Translations under genes and position numbers: made by a program | Shown here: positions 34,419 through 43,500 of the stretch, piece by piece | How positions within the stretch are numbered: position 1 is the stretch's first letter | How the letters are laid out: every line of letters begins with the position of its first letter | Assembly (NCBI RefSeq): GCF_049354825.1 | Contig: NZ_CP186480.1 | Coordinates: forward strand, 1,674,001 to 1,738,000 | Direction: 5' to 3' | DNA from: Novosphingobium sp049354825 | Lineage (GTDB): Bacteria > Pseudomonadota > Alphaproteobacteria > Sphingomonadales > Sphingomonadaceae | Length of the DNA stretch: 64,000 nt | The notes under the pieces: generated by a model | Seen by the model: only the letters and a program-made list of their open reading frames with translations | What the model was told of the DNA's origin: nothing | The model's database searches: none

Positions 34419-34475
34419 CGGGGGGCTCTCCTTTGCTGCGGCATATGGGTGCAGCCCGGCGACGCGGCAAGGCAT

Positions 34476-34524
34476 GGGCTGGGCTGGGCTGGGCTGGGCT
34501 GGCCTGGGCTGGGCTGGCTGGGCG
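34476..34524. repeat. GGGCT pentanucleotide tandem repeat
   Basis: Five perfect GGGCT units at 34476-34500 continue as GGCCT-GGGCT-GGGCT-GGCT-GGGCG through 34524. It lies between the divergent msrB and RcnB-like genes. On this strand the G-runs could also form a quadruplex. Confidence 0.93.
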
Positions 34525-34589
34525 GGAACCAGGCCCGGCGGCATTCGTTTTTCGGGTCTAGCGGCGATCATCCGCCAAGGAGAATACCC

Positions 34590-34946
34590 ATGCGCAATGC
34601 GCTCATCCTCGCGGCCGGAACGGCACTGGCCATGGCGGCCACTCCGGCGCTGGCCGATCATCATCGCGGCGGCGACCGCAACTGGAGCGGCCGGCACTGC
34701 CCGCCGGGGCTGGCCAAGAAGCACAACGGCTGCATGCCGCCGGGGCAGGCGCGCAAGATGTATTACAACCGGGGTGAGCGGGTGCCGAGCGACTGGCGCT
34801 ATGTCCAGTACAACACGCTGCCGAGTTCCTACCGCGACCGCTACCGGTATAACGACAGCTACCGCTATTATTACAACGACGGCCGGGTTTACGCCGTCGA
34901 CCCGACCACCCGCCTGATCCAGACCGTCATCAACATCCTGCGTTGA
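34590..34946 (+). CDS. RcnB-like periplasmic protein
   Basis: A 118-residue exported protein. The signal peptide ends at Ala-Leu-Ala-Asp (about residue 22). A His-rich start of the mature chain (HHRGG), a CPPGLAKKHNGCMPPGQARK segment with two cysteines, and a Tyr/Arg-rich RYRYNDSYRYYYNDGRVY strand match the RcnB/DUF1236-like envelope family. E. coli RcnB takes part in nickel-cobalt homeostasis; a metal role here is not established. The ATG follows AAGGAG. Confidence 0.8.
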   Translation: MRNALILAAGTALAMAATPALADHHRGGDRNWSGRHCPPGLAKKHNGCMPPGQARKMYYNRGERVPSDWRYVQYNTLPSSYRDRYRYNDSYRYYYNDGRVYAVDPTTRLIQTVINILR

Positions 34947-34964
34947 TCAGCGCCGCGGCGGCTA

Positions 34965-35006
34965 AAAACGAAGGGCGCCCGCTCCGGACCGGAGTGGGCG
35001 CCCTTC
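34965..35006 (-). terminator. Intrinsic terminator on the minus strand
   Basis: GAAGGGCGCCC (34970-34980) pairs with GGGCGCCCTTC (34996-35006), with CTCCGG/CCGGAG continuing the stem inside. Read on the minus strand it is followed by a TTTTT run, so it ends the small membrane protein gene. On the plus strand it may only pause or protect the RcnB-like transcript. Confidence 0.8.
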
Positions 35007-35031
35007 AATGAAACGAACGATAGTAAGCCGG

Positions 35032-35256
35032 TCAGCCGGCGGGCGCGCTGGCGTCGCCGGCGGGGGTCGCCTGATTGGTCACAGTGCCGGTGCGGCTACC
35101 CTGATCGCTGGTGAGTGCACCGGTCACCCAGATCAGCGTCAGCGCCGCGATGGCGAGAAACAGGCTGATCACGAGCACGTAGCGGACGATGTGCGGCGTG
35201 CTGCCGCCGCTGGCCTCGGTATCGTCGACGTGAACTTCGTCGCCCTGGCGGTCCAT
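35032..35256 (-). CDS. Small single-pass membrane protein, hypothetical
   Basis: A 74-residue protein with an acidic N-terminus (GDEVHVDDTEASGG), one membrane segment at about 25-47 (VRYVLVISLFLAIAALTLIWV) and a Thr/Ala/Pro-rich tail, probably periplasmic. The ATG follows GGGGAGATT. A clear terminator follows the stop. No family is recognised. Confidence 0.75.
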   Translation of the reverse strand: MDRQGDEVHVDDTEASGGSTPHIVRYVLVISLFLAIAALTLIWVTGALTSDQGSRTGTVTNQATPAGDASAPAG

Positions 35257-35321
35257 GGCGTAATCTCCCCAGTAGTGGTCGCGCTTGCAACGCGTCAGAA
35301 GCGGGCCTGTTCCGGTCCGCG

Positions 35322-36167
35322 TCAGTCGCGCAGAAGTTCGTTGATACCCGTTTTTGAGCGGGTGCGCGCGTCGACCGTCTTGACGATCACGGCGCAGTAG
35401 AGACTTGGCCCCGGCGTCCCGTCCGACTGCGGTTTGCCCGGCAGTGCGCCCGGCACCACCACCGCGTAAGGCGGAACCTTGCCGACGTGGACCTGGCCGG
35501 TGGCGCGATCGACGATCTTGGTCGACGCGCCGAGGTATACACCCATCGACAGGACCGCCCCTTCGCCGACCTCGACCCCCTCGGCCACCTCGGACCGCGC
35601 ACCGATGAAGGCGCCGTCGCCGATGATGACCGGTCCGGCCTGCAACGGTTCGAGGACACCGCCGATACCGGCGCCGCCCGACAAGTGGACGTTGCGCCCG
35701 ATCTGCGCGCAGGAGCCGACCGTCGCCCAGGTGTCAACCATCGTCCCCTCGCCCACGTACGCGCCAATGTTGACGAAGCTGGGCATCAGCACCGCACCCT
35801 TGCCGATGAACGCGCCGCGCCGCACCACCGCGCCCGGCACAACCCGAAAGCCCCCATCGCGGAAGCGGACATCGTCCCAGCCGGCGAATTTGGAAGGCAC
35901 CTTGTCGAATGCCGGGGCCCCGGCAGCCCCGCCGGGAACCACGGCATTGTCGTAAAGGCGGAACGACAGCAGCACGGCCTGCTTGAGCCACTGGTTGACG
36001 CGCCAACCGCCGGTGCCGTCGGGCTCGGCCACGCGTGCGGCGCCGCTGTCCAGCAGTGCCAGCGCCGCGTCGACAGGTTCCGCCACGTCCCGGCTGGCGG
36101 GAGTGACCGCGTCGCGCCGGTCCCAGGCGGCGGCGATTGTGGTGGCCAGATCGGCGTGGTCGGTCAT
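35322..36167 (-). CDS. dapD: 2,3,4,5-tetrahydropyridine-2,6-dicarboxylate N-succinyltransferase
   Basis: A 281-residue acyltransferase of lysine and diaminopimelate synthesis. The N-terminal helical domain (LATTIAAAWDRRD) is followed by a left-handed beta-helix of hexapeptide repeats (AFIGKGAVLMPSFVNIGAYV, then GTMVDTWATVGSCAQIG), and GGAGIGGVLEPLQA is the active-site stretch. It transfers succinyl from succinyl-CoA to the tetrahydropyridine. Length is normal for the family. Confidence 0.95.
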   Translation of the reverse strand: MTDHADLATTIAAAWDRRDAVTPASRDVAEPVDAALALLDSGAARVAEPDGTGGWRVNQWLKQAVLLSFRLYDNAVVPGGAAGAPAFDKVPSKFAGWDDVRFRDGGFRVVPGAVVRRGAFIGKGAVLMPSFVNIGAYVGEGTMVDTWATVGSCAQIGRNVHLSGGAGIGGVLEPLQAGPVIIGDGAFIGARSEVAEGVEVGEGAVLSMGVYLGASTKIVDRATGQVHVGKVPPYAVVVPGALPGKPQSDGTPGPSLYCAVIVKTVDARTRSKTGINELLRD

Positions 36168-36360
36168 CCGCGGGGCCTTTTCTGAAGCGCGTGTTTCGGG
36201 GCGCGGGTATCGGTTCGTCGTGCCCCGGGCAACCCTCGCCGTGACGGCGGGATAGAATAGCGCGCCCGCGCGTTACCGGATCGCCGCCGGGTCGCCATTC
36301 ACCCATAAGTAAGCCATAGCGTGTCAGTTCGAACGCAATTCTTTCGAATCGAAGGCAAAA

Positions 36361-38757
36361 ATGACCATGGCGATGACGCAATTGCGGTTCGTTGGCATTC
36401 TCGCGGCGCTCAGCCCGGTCGCCTTGGTGGCCGCTTGCGGCGGCGGCGGAGGCGGATCGATCTCCACACCCGCACCCGCGCCCGCGCCTGTTCCCAGTCC
36501 AACGCCGACTCCGACGCCGGCACCCACCCCCACTCCCACGCCGACCCCGTCGAGCGCCTTCAGCACCAGCGAATACAACCGCTCGACCGGGCCTTCACAG
36601 CACGGCGCGGTGACTGCCTGGGCACAGGGCGTCAACGGCACGGGCGTGACCATCGGCGTAGTGGATAGCGGCATCGACAGCGACAGCCCAGAATTTGCCG
36701 GCCGCCTGTCATCCGCATCGCGCGACGTCGCCGGATCGCGCGGGGTCGACAACCCGGACAGCGACCACGGCACCAACGTCGCCATGATCGCTGCCGCGGC
36801 GCGGGACAACACCGGCATCCTGGGCATCGCATTCGGCGCGCAAGTCGCGATGTTCCGCGCCGACAGTCCCGGATCGTGCACGACGCCGAACAAGGACGGC
36901 AAGAACGAATGCACGTTCGGCGACACCGCGATCGCCGCCGGCGTCAACGCCGCGATCGACGCGGGCGCCAAGGTCATCAACTTGTCGCTGGGCGGCTCGT
37001 CGCCGGGCTCGATCCTGCGCGCGGCGGTTTCGCGCGCGGCTTCCGCCGGCGTGGTGGTAATCATTTCTGCCGGCAACGACGGCGATTCAACCGATCCCGC
37101 GGTCGATCCGAACAATCCCGACCCCTTCGCCACCGGCCTGCGGGCGGCGGGCAACGGCAACGTCATCATCGCCGGGTCGGTCGGCGAAACGAACCAGATT
37201 TCTGCCTTCAGCAACCGCGCGGGCAGCTCGGCCCAGTGGTACCTGACCGCGCGGGGCGAGCGGGTTTGCTGCGTTTACGAAAACGGCGCCATCAAGATCA
37301 CTACCGATTCGACCGGCGCGCGGTTTGTCACGCTGTTTTCAGGGACCAGTTTCTCGGCCCCGCAGATTGCCGGTGCTGCGGCGCTGCTGTTCCAGGCGTT
37401 TCCGAACCTGACCGCGGCGCAAGTCGTCGACCTGCTGCTTCGTACCGGTACCGATGCCGGCGCGACGGGAACCGACGCCACGTACGGACGCGGCATCCTG
37501 AACATCGCGGCGGCCTTCGCGCCGCAAGGTGCGACCGCGCTGTCGACCTCCACCGTGCCGCTGCCGATTGGCGACACCACGATCGCAACCTCGCGTCCGA
37601 TGGGCGATGCGCGCATCGGCGCGCCGCTCGATACCGTCCTGCTCGACGGATACGGCCGCGCCTATGACTACAATCTGGCCTCGGGCGTGCGTAGCGCCGC
37701 TGTCGCGCCCCGGCTGACCGCCGCACTGACGGGCACGTCGCGCACGATTGGCGGCGCCGGCGGCGCAGTAGCCATGGCCTTCACCGTCGACGCCACCGGG
37801 CGCGCCATCGCGCAGCCGTGGCAGGGCGCGCTGCGCCTGTCGCGCGGCGATGCCGAGGCGGCGCGCGTCCTGGCCGGCCAGGTGGTCGCCCGTATCGCGC
37901 CCAAGACGTCGGTCGCGTTCGCTTTCGCGCAAGGGGCGGACGGACTGGTCGCGCAGCTTCAGGGTCGGAACGAAGCGGCGTTCTTCGTCGCCGGGTCGGC
38001 GCATGACGACGTCGGCTTCGACCAGAGCAATCAGACCACGCTGGCGGTGCGCCGCAACCTCGGCACCTGGGCGCTGACCGCCACGGCCGCGCGGGGCAAC
38101 GCGATTACCGGTTCACCGCTGCAGTTCGGCACTTCGCTAGAGGCACGCCGGGGCGAATTTCCAGTGTCGCGCATCGGCGTCGCGTTCGACCGCGGGTTCG
38201 AGGCCGGGCGCGCCAGCATCGGCGCGTCCTGGCTGCACGAGACCGGCACGGTGCTGGGCGCGCGGATCCATTCGGGCCTGGGCGGCAGCGGCGCAGACAC
38301 GATGCTTGCCGACGCGGCGGCGCAGTGGTCGCCCGCGCCCGGCTGGCAGCTTGGCGGCGCACTGCGCGCCGGATTCACCCGCGCGGGCAGCGCCGGAACG
38401 TTGCAGGGCGGCACGCTGGTGACCAGCGCGTGGTCGCTTGACGCGCTGCGCAGCGACGTCTTTGCGCCAGGAGATAGCGTCGCGCTGCGGCTGTCGCAGC
38501 CACTCCGCGTCGAAAGCGGCACGCTGTCGTTCCTGCTCCCGATCGACTACAGCTATGAGACGCTGCAGACAGGCATGGGGCTGCGCACGCTGTCGCTGGC
38601 GCCGCAGGGGCGCGAACTGGACGCCGAACTGGGGTGGAGCGGGCCGCTTCTATACGGCCAGGCCCACGCCGGGGTGTTCTACCGCAAGGATCCCGGTCAT
38701 CGCGCCGCGCTGCCCGACGACAAGGGCATGGCGGTAAGCTGGCGCGCGGCGTTCTAG
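36361..38757 (+). CDS. Subtilisin-like (S8) lipoprotein protease with C-terminal barrel-like domain
   Basis: A 798-residue protein. The N-terminus has a lipobox (LVAAC, Cys26), then Gly and Pro-Thr repeats to about residue 64. The S8 protease domain has Asp102 (GVVDSGI), His136 (DSDHGTNVA) and Ser330 (FSGTSFSAPQIAG), so it should be active. From about residue 400 the chain alternates polar and hydrophobic residues and ends in Phe (VSWRAAF), the pattern of an outer-membrane beta-barrel. Sphingomonads have similar autotransporter-type S8 proteases. The lipid anchor together with a barrel is unusual. Substrate unknown. Confidence 0.88.
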   Translation: MTMAMTQLRFVGILAALSPVALVAACGGGGGGSISTPAPAPAPVPSPTPTPTPAPTPTPTPTPSSAFSTSEYNRSTGPSQHGAVTAWAQGVNGTGVTIGVVDSGIDSDSPEFAGRLSSASRDVAGSRGVDNPDSDHGTNVAMIAAAARDNTGILGIAFGAQVAMFRADSPGSCTTPNKDGKNECTFGDTAIAAGVNAAIDAGAKVINLSLGGSSPGSILRAAVSRAASAGVVVIISAGNDGDSTDPAVDPNNPDPFATGLRAAGNGNVIIAGSVGETNQISAFSNRAGSSAQWYLTARGERVCCVYENGAIKITTDSTGARFVTLFSGTSFSAPQIAGAAALLFQAFPNLTAAQVVDLLLRTGTDAGATGTDATYGRGILNIAAAFAPQGATALSTSTVPLPIGDTTIATSRPMGDARIGAPLDTVLLDGYGRAYDYNLASGVRSAAVAPRLTAALTGTSRTIGGAGGAVAMAFTVDATGRAIAQPWQGALRLSRGDAEAARVLAGQVVARIAPKTSVAFAFAQGADGLVAQLQGRNEAAFFVAGSAHDDVGFDQSNQTTLAVRRNLGTWALTATAARGNAITGSPLQFGTSLEARRGEFPVSRIGVAFDRGFEAGRASIGASWLHETGTVLGARIHSGLGGSGADTMLADAAAQWSPAPGWQLGGALRAGFTRAGSAGTLQGGTLVTSAWSLDALRSDVFAPGDSVALRLSQPLRVESGTLSFLLPIDYSYETLQTGMGLRTLSLAPQGRELDAELGWSGPLLYGQAHAGVFYRKDPGHRAALPDDKGMAVSWRAAF

Positions 38758-38800
38758 GCACCGGCTTTACTTCGCCGCCGGGCCGCGCCATCGCGCGGTC

Positions 38801-40042
38801 ATGACCACGCCCGTTATCGCAGGCGCACTCAGCGGCGTCAGGGTGCTCGACTTGTCGCGCGTGCTGGCCGGGCCGTGGGCAACGCAGATCCTGGCCGACC
38901 TCGGCGCCGACGTGCTGAAGGTTGAGCACCCGGTGCGCGGCGACGATACGCGCGCCTGGGGACCGCCCTTCCTCACCCTGCCCGATGGCAGCGATGACGG
39001 CGCGGAGAGCGCTTATTACCTCGCCGCCAACCGCAACAAACGCTCCGCCGCTATCGATTTCGCGCGCCCCGAAGGTGCCGCGCTGATCCGCCGGCTGGCC
39101 GCCAAGGCGGACATCCTGGTGGAGAACTACAAGGTCGGCGGGCTGGCCAAGTACGAACTCGATTACGCCGCCATTTTCGCAATCAATCCCAGGATCGTCT
39201 ATTGCTCGATCTCGGGCTTCGGGCAGGACGGGCCCTATGCGCAGCGCGGCGGGTACGATTTCATCGCGCAAGGCATGGGCGGGTTCATGTCGGTGACCGG
39301 CGAGGCCGGCGGCCAGCCGCTGCGCGCGGGGGTGGCCATTGCGGACCTGTCGACCGGCAATTACGCTGCCACCGCGATCCTGGCGGCGTTGCGCCATGCC
39401 GAACGGACCGGCCACGGCCAGCACATCGATATCTCGCTGCTCGACACCCAGATCGCGATGATGGCCAACCTGGGCTCAAGCTACCTGGTCAGCGGCCAGG
39501 CGGCGCGCCCGACCGGAAATCGCCACCCGACGCTGGTGCCTTATACAACCTTCGCGGTCGCCGACGGGACCGTGATCATCGCGGTCGGCAACGACCGCCA
39601 GTTCCGCGCCCTGTGCGATGCCCTGGGTATGCCTGCTATGGCCGACGACCCGCGCTTCCTGCGCTCCCGCGACCGGGTCGCCAACCGCGCCGCTTGCGAA
39701 GCGGAGGTCGCCCGGTTGGTGGCCGATCGCACCAAGGCTCAACTGGCCGCGCTGTTCGATCCGGTGGGCGTCCCCGTCGGGCCGATCAACGACCTGGCGG
39801 AGGTTTTCGCCGACCCGTTCGTGGCGGCGCGCGGCACCGTCCACCGATTTGAACGCGAAGACGGTGTCGCCGTGCCCAGCGTTGCCTACCCGGCCAAGCT
39901 GTCGCGAACCCCGGCGAGCTTCCGCCAGATGCCGCCGCGCATCGGCGAGCACACCGCCGAACTGCTGGACGAATGGCTGGAGCTTGCCCCGGGCGAATTC
40001 GCGGCGCTGGCGGCCGCCGGTGCGGTGCGCCAGCGTTCCTAG
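38801..40042 (+). CDS. CaiB/BaiF-family CoA transferase
   Basis: A 413-residue class III CoA transferase. Seen: GVRVLDLSRVLAGPWATQIL and LADLGADVLKVEHPVRGDD (family Asp and nucleotide-binding loop), NRNKRSAAIDF, then the YDFIAQGMGGFMSVTGE segment with the catalytic-type aspartate region (LLDTQIAMMANL). It would move CoA between carboxylic acids. It converges on the kinase-like gene with a 4-base stop overlap and opens the acyl-CoA cluster at 38.8-47.6 kb. Confidence 0.9.
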   Translation: MTTPVIAGALSGVRVLDLSRVLAGPWATQILADLGADVLKVEHPVRGDDTRAWGPPFLTLPDGSDDGAESAYYLAANRNKRSAAIDFARPEGAALIRRLAAKADILVENYKVGGLAKYELDYAAIFAINPRIVYCSISGFGQDGPYAQRGGYDFIAQGMGGFMSVTGEAGGQPLRAGVAIADLSTGNYAATAILAALRHAERTGHGQHIDISLLDTQIAMMANLGSSYLVSGQAARPTGNRHPTLVPYTTFAVADGTVIIAVGNDRQFRALCDALGMPAMADDPRFLRSRDRVANRAACEAEVARLVADRTKAQLAALFDPVGVPVGPINDLAEVFADPFVAARGTVHRFEREDGVAVPSVAYPAKLSRTPASFRQMPPRIGEHTAELLDEWLELAPGEFAALAAAGAVRQRS

Positions 40043-41109
40043 GCGCCGGCGCGCCTGGCGAAATCCCAGGCCCGGTCCGCCAGCATTCCGACCCGCTCGG
40101 CTTGCTCACGTGCATGGGCGCTGCTGGCGGTGCCGTCGATCACGCGTTTCTTGATGCCCTGGACGATCCCGGTCAGGCGGAAGAAGTTGTACGCGAAGTA
40201 CCAGTTCATGTCAGGCACGTCGGCGCGCCCAGACGCCGCGCAATAGCGATCGACCACTTCGTCCAGCTCCGGGATGCCGAGCGCGGCGCGATCGAGGTCG
40301 GCCACGCCCGAGCGGCCACCGTTGTCGGTCACCCACGTCAGGCACAAATACGTGAAATCGGCGAGCGGATCGCCCAGCGTGGACAATTCCCAGTCAAGGA
40401 CTGCCGCCACCCGGGGTTCGTCCCGCGCATAGATCAGGTTGTCGATCCGGTAATCGCCATGGACCACGCTGGTGCGGGTCTGCTCGGGCACCGTGGCGGG
40501 AAGGAATTCGATCAATCGCTCGACCGGCTCCATCCGCTCGGTCTCGGACAGGCGGTATTGCCGGGTCCAGCGCTCGATCTGGCGGCCGAAATAGTTGCCC
40601 GGCTTGCCGTAGTCGGCAAGGCCGACCGCCGCCACGTCGACCGCGTGGAGCGCGGCGAGGGTATCGACCATCGCATCGTAGGTCGCGCGGCGCTGGGCCG
40701 GTGCGGCGCCCGGCATCGCGCCGTTCCAGATCGTGCGCCCGTCGACCATGTCCATGACGTAGAACCAGGCTCCGATCACGCCGTCGTCGGTGCACAGCCC
40801 GAACTGGCGCGCGACCGGAAAACCGGCCCGCGCTAGTCCCGACTGGACCTTGAACTCGCGGTCGACCGCGTGGGCAGAGGGCAGCAGCGGCCCGAACGGC
40901 TTGCGCCGCAGCACGTAATTGCCGCTGGCGGCCGCGATCCGGTAAGTCGGATTCGACTGGCCGCCCTTGAACTTGCTCAGCGTCAGCGGCCCGCGGAAGC
41001 CTTCGACATGGTCCGCCATCCAGGCGCCGAGCTTCGCCTCGTCGAGCCGGTCGGCGCCTTCGGGCACGGTGGTGCCGACGAAGGCTTCGTCGGCGGTCAG
41101 GCCGGTCAT
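40039..41109 (-). CDS. APH-like phosphotransferase (acyl-CoA kinase candidate)
   Basis: A 356-residue protein-kinase-like phosphotransferase. It has a Gly loop (FKGGQSNPTYRI), the VLRRKPFGPLLPSAHAVDREF segment, the catalytic loop VVHGDYRIDNLIY and the metal motif VLDWELSTLGDPLADF. These signatures match the kinase domain fused to an acyl-CoA dehydrogenase in ACAD10/ACAD11 and the separate LvaA kinase, which phosphorylate 4-hydroxyacyl-CoA. It overlaps the alcohol dehydrogenase gene by 4 bases and is in the same operon as an acyl-CoA dehydrogenase. Antibiotic phosphorylation is unlikely in this context. Confidence 0.86.
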   Translation of the reverse strand: MTGLTADEAFVGTTVPEGADRLDEAKLGAWMADHVEGFRGPLTLSKFKGGQSNPTYRIAAASGNYVLRRKPFGPLLPSAHAVDREFKVQSGLARAGFPVARQFGLCTDDGVIGAWFYVMDMVDGRTIWNGAMPGAAPAQRRATYDAMVDTLAALHAVDVAAVGLADYGKPGNYFGRQIERWTRQYRLSETERMEPVERLIEFLPATVPEQTRTSVVHGDYRIDNLIYARDEPRVAAVLDWELSTLGDPLADFTYLCLTWVTDNGGRSGVADLDRAALGIPELDEVVDRYCAASGRADVPDMNWYFAYNFFRLTGIVQGIKKRVIDGTASSAHAREQAERVGMLADRAWDFARRAGA

Positions 41110-42194
41110 TGGGCGAAAACCACGACCGAACGCGCCGCGTGGCCACCGCGCATGGTCTCGAACCCGTCGTTGATGCGTTCCAGCGGGATTCGCTCGGCAA
41201 TCAACGTGTCGAGGTCGAGCATCCCGCGCAGATAGAAATCGACTAGCCGCGGCATGTCGACCGGAAAGCGGTTCATGCCCATGAAGGCGCCCTGCAGTTT
41301 CTTGCCCGCCAGCAGGTCGAGCGCCGAAAGGCCGACCTTTTCCGTCAGCGGCATCATGCCCAGGACCGTGGCGGTACCGCCGCGCCGCAACGCGCCGACC
41401 GCCAGCGCCGCGGACGATGGCCTGCCGACCGCCTCGATCGCGTGATCGACGCCGCCCTTCGTCATCTCGACGATTTCGGCCGTCGCTGTGTCCGACAGGG
41501 CATCGACCGTGTCGGTGGCGCCCAGCTTCATCGCCAGTTCGCGCTTTTCGGGCAGCGGGTCGGCGGCGATGATCCGGCCCGCGCCCGCGATCTTCGCCGC
41601 GTTGATCGCGGCAAGGCCGACCCCGCCGCAGCCGACCACGGCCACCGTCTCGCCGGGAACGAGTTTGCAGGCATTGAAGACCGCGCCCGCGCCGGTGGTC
41701 ACCGCGCAGCCGATCAACGAGGCACGGTCGAGCGGCATCTCGGGATCGATCGCGGTGCAGGCATGCTCGTGCACCAGCATCTGTTCGGCGAAACCCGACA
41801 GGTTGAGCATTTGCCCGACCGGCGTGCCGTCTGGCCGCGACATCCGCGACGGGGCGCCGCGCGAACGCCGCGTCTCCGCCCCCAGGCACAGCGCCATGCG
41901 CCCGGTGACGCAGAATTCGCAGTGGCCGCAGAAGGCTGACAGGCAGGTCACAACCGCGTCGCCGACCTTGACCGTGCGGACCTCGCTGCCGACCGCCTCG
42001 ACGATGCCGGCCGCTTCGTGGCCCGGCACGGCCGGCACCGCGTGCGGATAGGCGCCGTCGATGAAGTGCAGGTCCGAATGGCATAACCCGCAGGCAGCGG
42101 TGCGGATCAGCACTTCGTGCGGGCCGGGCGTGTCGATGACGAGGTCTTCGATTGCCAGCGGCTGACCTGCCTGGACGAGGACGGCGGCTTTCAT
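41106..42194 (-). CDS. Zinc-dependent alcohol dehydrogenase
   Basis: A 362-residue MDR-family dehydrogenase. The catalytic-zinc site has CGLCHSDLHF and GHEAAGIVEAVG, the structural zinc has four cysteines (CLSAFCGHCEFCVTGRMALC), and the NAD site is VAVVGCGGVGLAAI. It resembles class III-type alcohol dehydrogenases. The start ATG is in TGATG overlap with the acyl-CoA dehydrogenase stop. It likely oxidises an alcohol intermediate of the cluster. Confidence 0.92.
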   Translation of the reverse strand: MKAAVLVQAGQPLAIEDLVIDTPGPHEVLIRTAACGLCHSDLHFIDGAYPHAVPAVPGHEAAGIVEAVGSEVRTVKVGDAVVTCLSAFCGHCEFCVTGRMALCLGAETRRSRGAPSRMSRPDGTPVGQMLNLSGFAEQMLVHEHACTAIDPEMPLDRASLIGCAVTTGAGAVFNACKLVPGETVAVVGCGGVGLAAINAAKIAGAGRIIAADPLPEKRELAMKLGATDTVDALSDTATAEIVEMTKGGVDHAIEAVGRPSSAALAVGALRRGGTATVLGMMPLTEKVGLSALDLLAGKKLQGAFMGMNRFPVDMPRLVDFYLRGMLDLDTLIAERIPLERINDGFETMRGGHAARSVVVFAQ

Positions 42195-43480
42195 CAGCGT
42201 GCCGCTCCCATATCGCCGGAACTGAAGCCAGAATCGTTGGCAGGTGCGGCGTGGCGGGCCAGCTCGATCCGGGCGATGGCGCGGGCATGCACTTCGTCCG
42301 GGCCGTCGGCCAGGCGCAGCGTGCGCTGATGGGCATAGTCCTGCGCCAGCCCGAAATCCTCGGAAACGCCGGCGCCGCCGTGCGCCTGGATGGCATCGTC
42401 GATGATGCGCAGCGCCATGTTGGGAGCCTGGACCTTGATCATCGCGATTTCCGCCGCGGCGGCCTTGTTGCCGGCCTTGTCCATCATGTCGGCCGCCTTG
42501 AGGCACAGCAGCCGCGTCATCTCGATGTCGATGCGGGCGCGGGCCAGGCGTTCTTCCCAGACCGAATGCTCGGCGATGGTCTTGCCGAAGACGACCCGCG
42601 CCTGCAGCCGCCGCGCCATCTTGGCAAGCGCTTCCTCGGCCACGCCGATCGTGCGCATGCAATGGTGGATGCGTCCCGGCCCGAGGCGCCCCTGCGCAAT
42701 CTCGAACCCGCGCCCTTCGCCCAGCAACATGTTGCCGGCGGGGATGCGTACGTCCTTGAGCTCGATCTCCATGTGGCCGTGCGGCGCGTCGTCGTACCCG
42801 AACACGGGCAGGTGGCGCAGGATCGTTACCCCCGGCGCGTCGAGCGGCATCAGCACCATCGACTGCTGGGCATGGCGCTTGGCCTCGAAATCGGTCTTGC
42901 CCATGACGATCGCGATTTTGCACCTCGGATCGCCCGCGCCCGACGACCACCACTTGCGGCCATTGATTACGTAGTCATCGCCGTCGCGAACGATCGAACA
43001 TTCGATGTTGGTGGCGTCCGAACTGGCCACGGCGGGCTCTGTCATCAGGAAGGCGCTGCGGATCTCGCCCTTCATCAGGGGCTTCAGCCAGGCGTCCTTC
43101 TGCTCGCGCGTGCCGTAGCGATAAAGCACTTCCATATTGCCGGTGTCGGGGGCGGAGCAGTTGAAGACCTCGCTCGCCCAGCCGATGCGGCCCATCTCCT
43201 CGGCGCAGAGCGCGTATTCGAGGTTGGTCAGCCCCGGCCCGTCGAATTCGAAACTGTCGTCGACGTGCGGGCGGCCCGAACGCGGCGGCATGAACAGGTT
43301 CCAGATACCCTGCGCCTGTGCGCGGGCCTTTTCCTCCTCGATCACGGACAGCACCTTCCAGCGCCCACCTTCGGCCTGCTGGGCCTTGTAGTCGGCCTGG
43401 CGCGGGCGGCCATGCGCCTCGATGAACTGGCGCACGCGGTCGCGCCAGTGACGCTGACGCTCGGTCGGTTCGAAATCCAT
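42194..43480 (-). CDS. Acyl-CoA dehydrogenase, ACAD10/11-like
   Basis: A 428-residue flavoprotein. Typical FAD and acyl-CoA segments are seen: FLMTEPAVASSDATNI, VINGRKWWSSGAGD, GPGRIHHCMRTIGVAEEAL and the C-terminal IQAHGGAGVSEDFGLAQ. The opening and the WWSSGA segment fit the ACAD10/11 group. The ATG at 43480 follows AAGGAG. With the downstream kinase it could turn 4-hydroxyacyl-CoA into a 3-hydroxyacyl-CoA isomer, as LvaC does with LvaA; this is an inference from family and neighbours. Confidence 0.9.
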   Translation of the reverse strand: MDFEPTERQRHWRDRVRQFIEAHGRPRQADYKAQQAEGGRWKVLSVIEEEKARAQAQGIWNLFMPPRSGRPHVDDSFEFDGPGLTNLEYALCAEEMGRIGWASEVFNCSAPDTGNMEVLYRYGTREQKDAWLKPLMKGEIRSAFLMTEPAVASSDATNIECSIVRDGDDYVINGRKWWSSGAGDPRCKIAIVMGKTDFEAKRHAQQSMVLMPLDAPGVTILRHLPVFGYDDAPHGHMEIELKDVRIPAGNMLLGEGRGFEIAQGRLGPGRIHHCMRTIGVAEEALAKMARRLQARVVFGKTIAEHSVWEERLARARIDIEMTRLLCLKAADMMDKAGNKAAAAEIAMIKVQAPNMALRIIDDAIQAHGGAGVSEDFGLAQDYAHQRTLRLADGPDEVHARAIARIELARHAAPANDSGFSSGDMGAAR

Positions 43481-43500
43481 GGCGTGCTCCTTCGTTCGAT

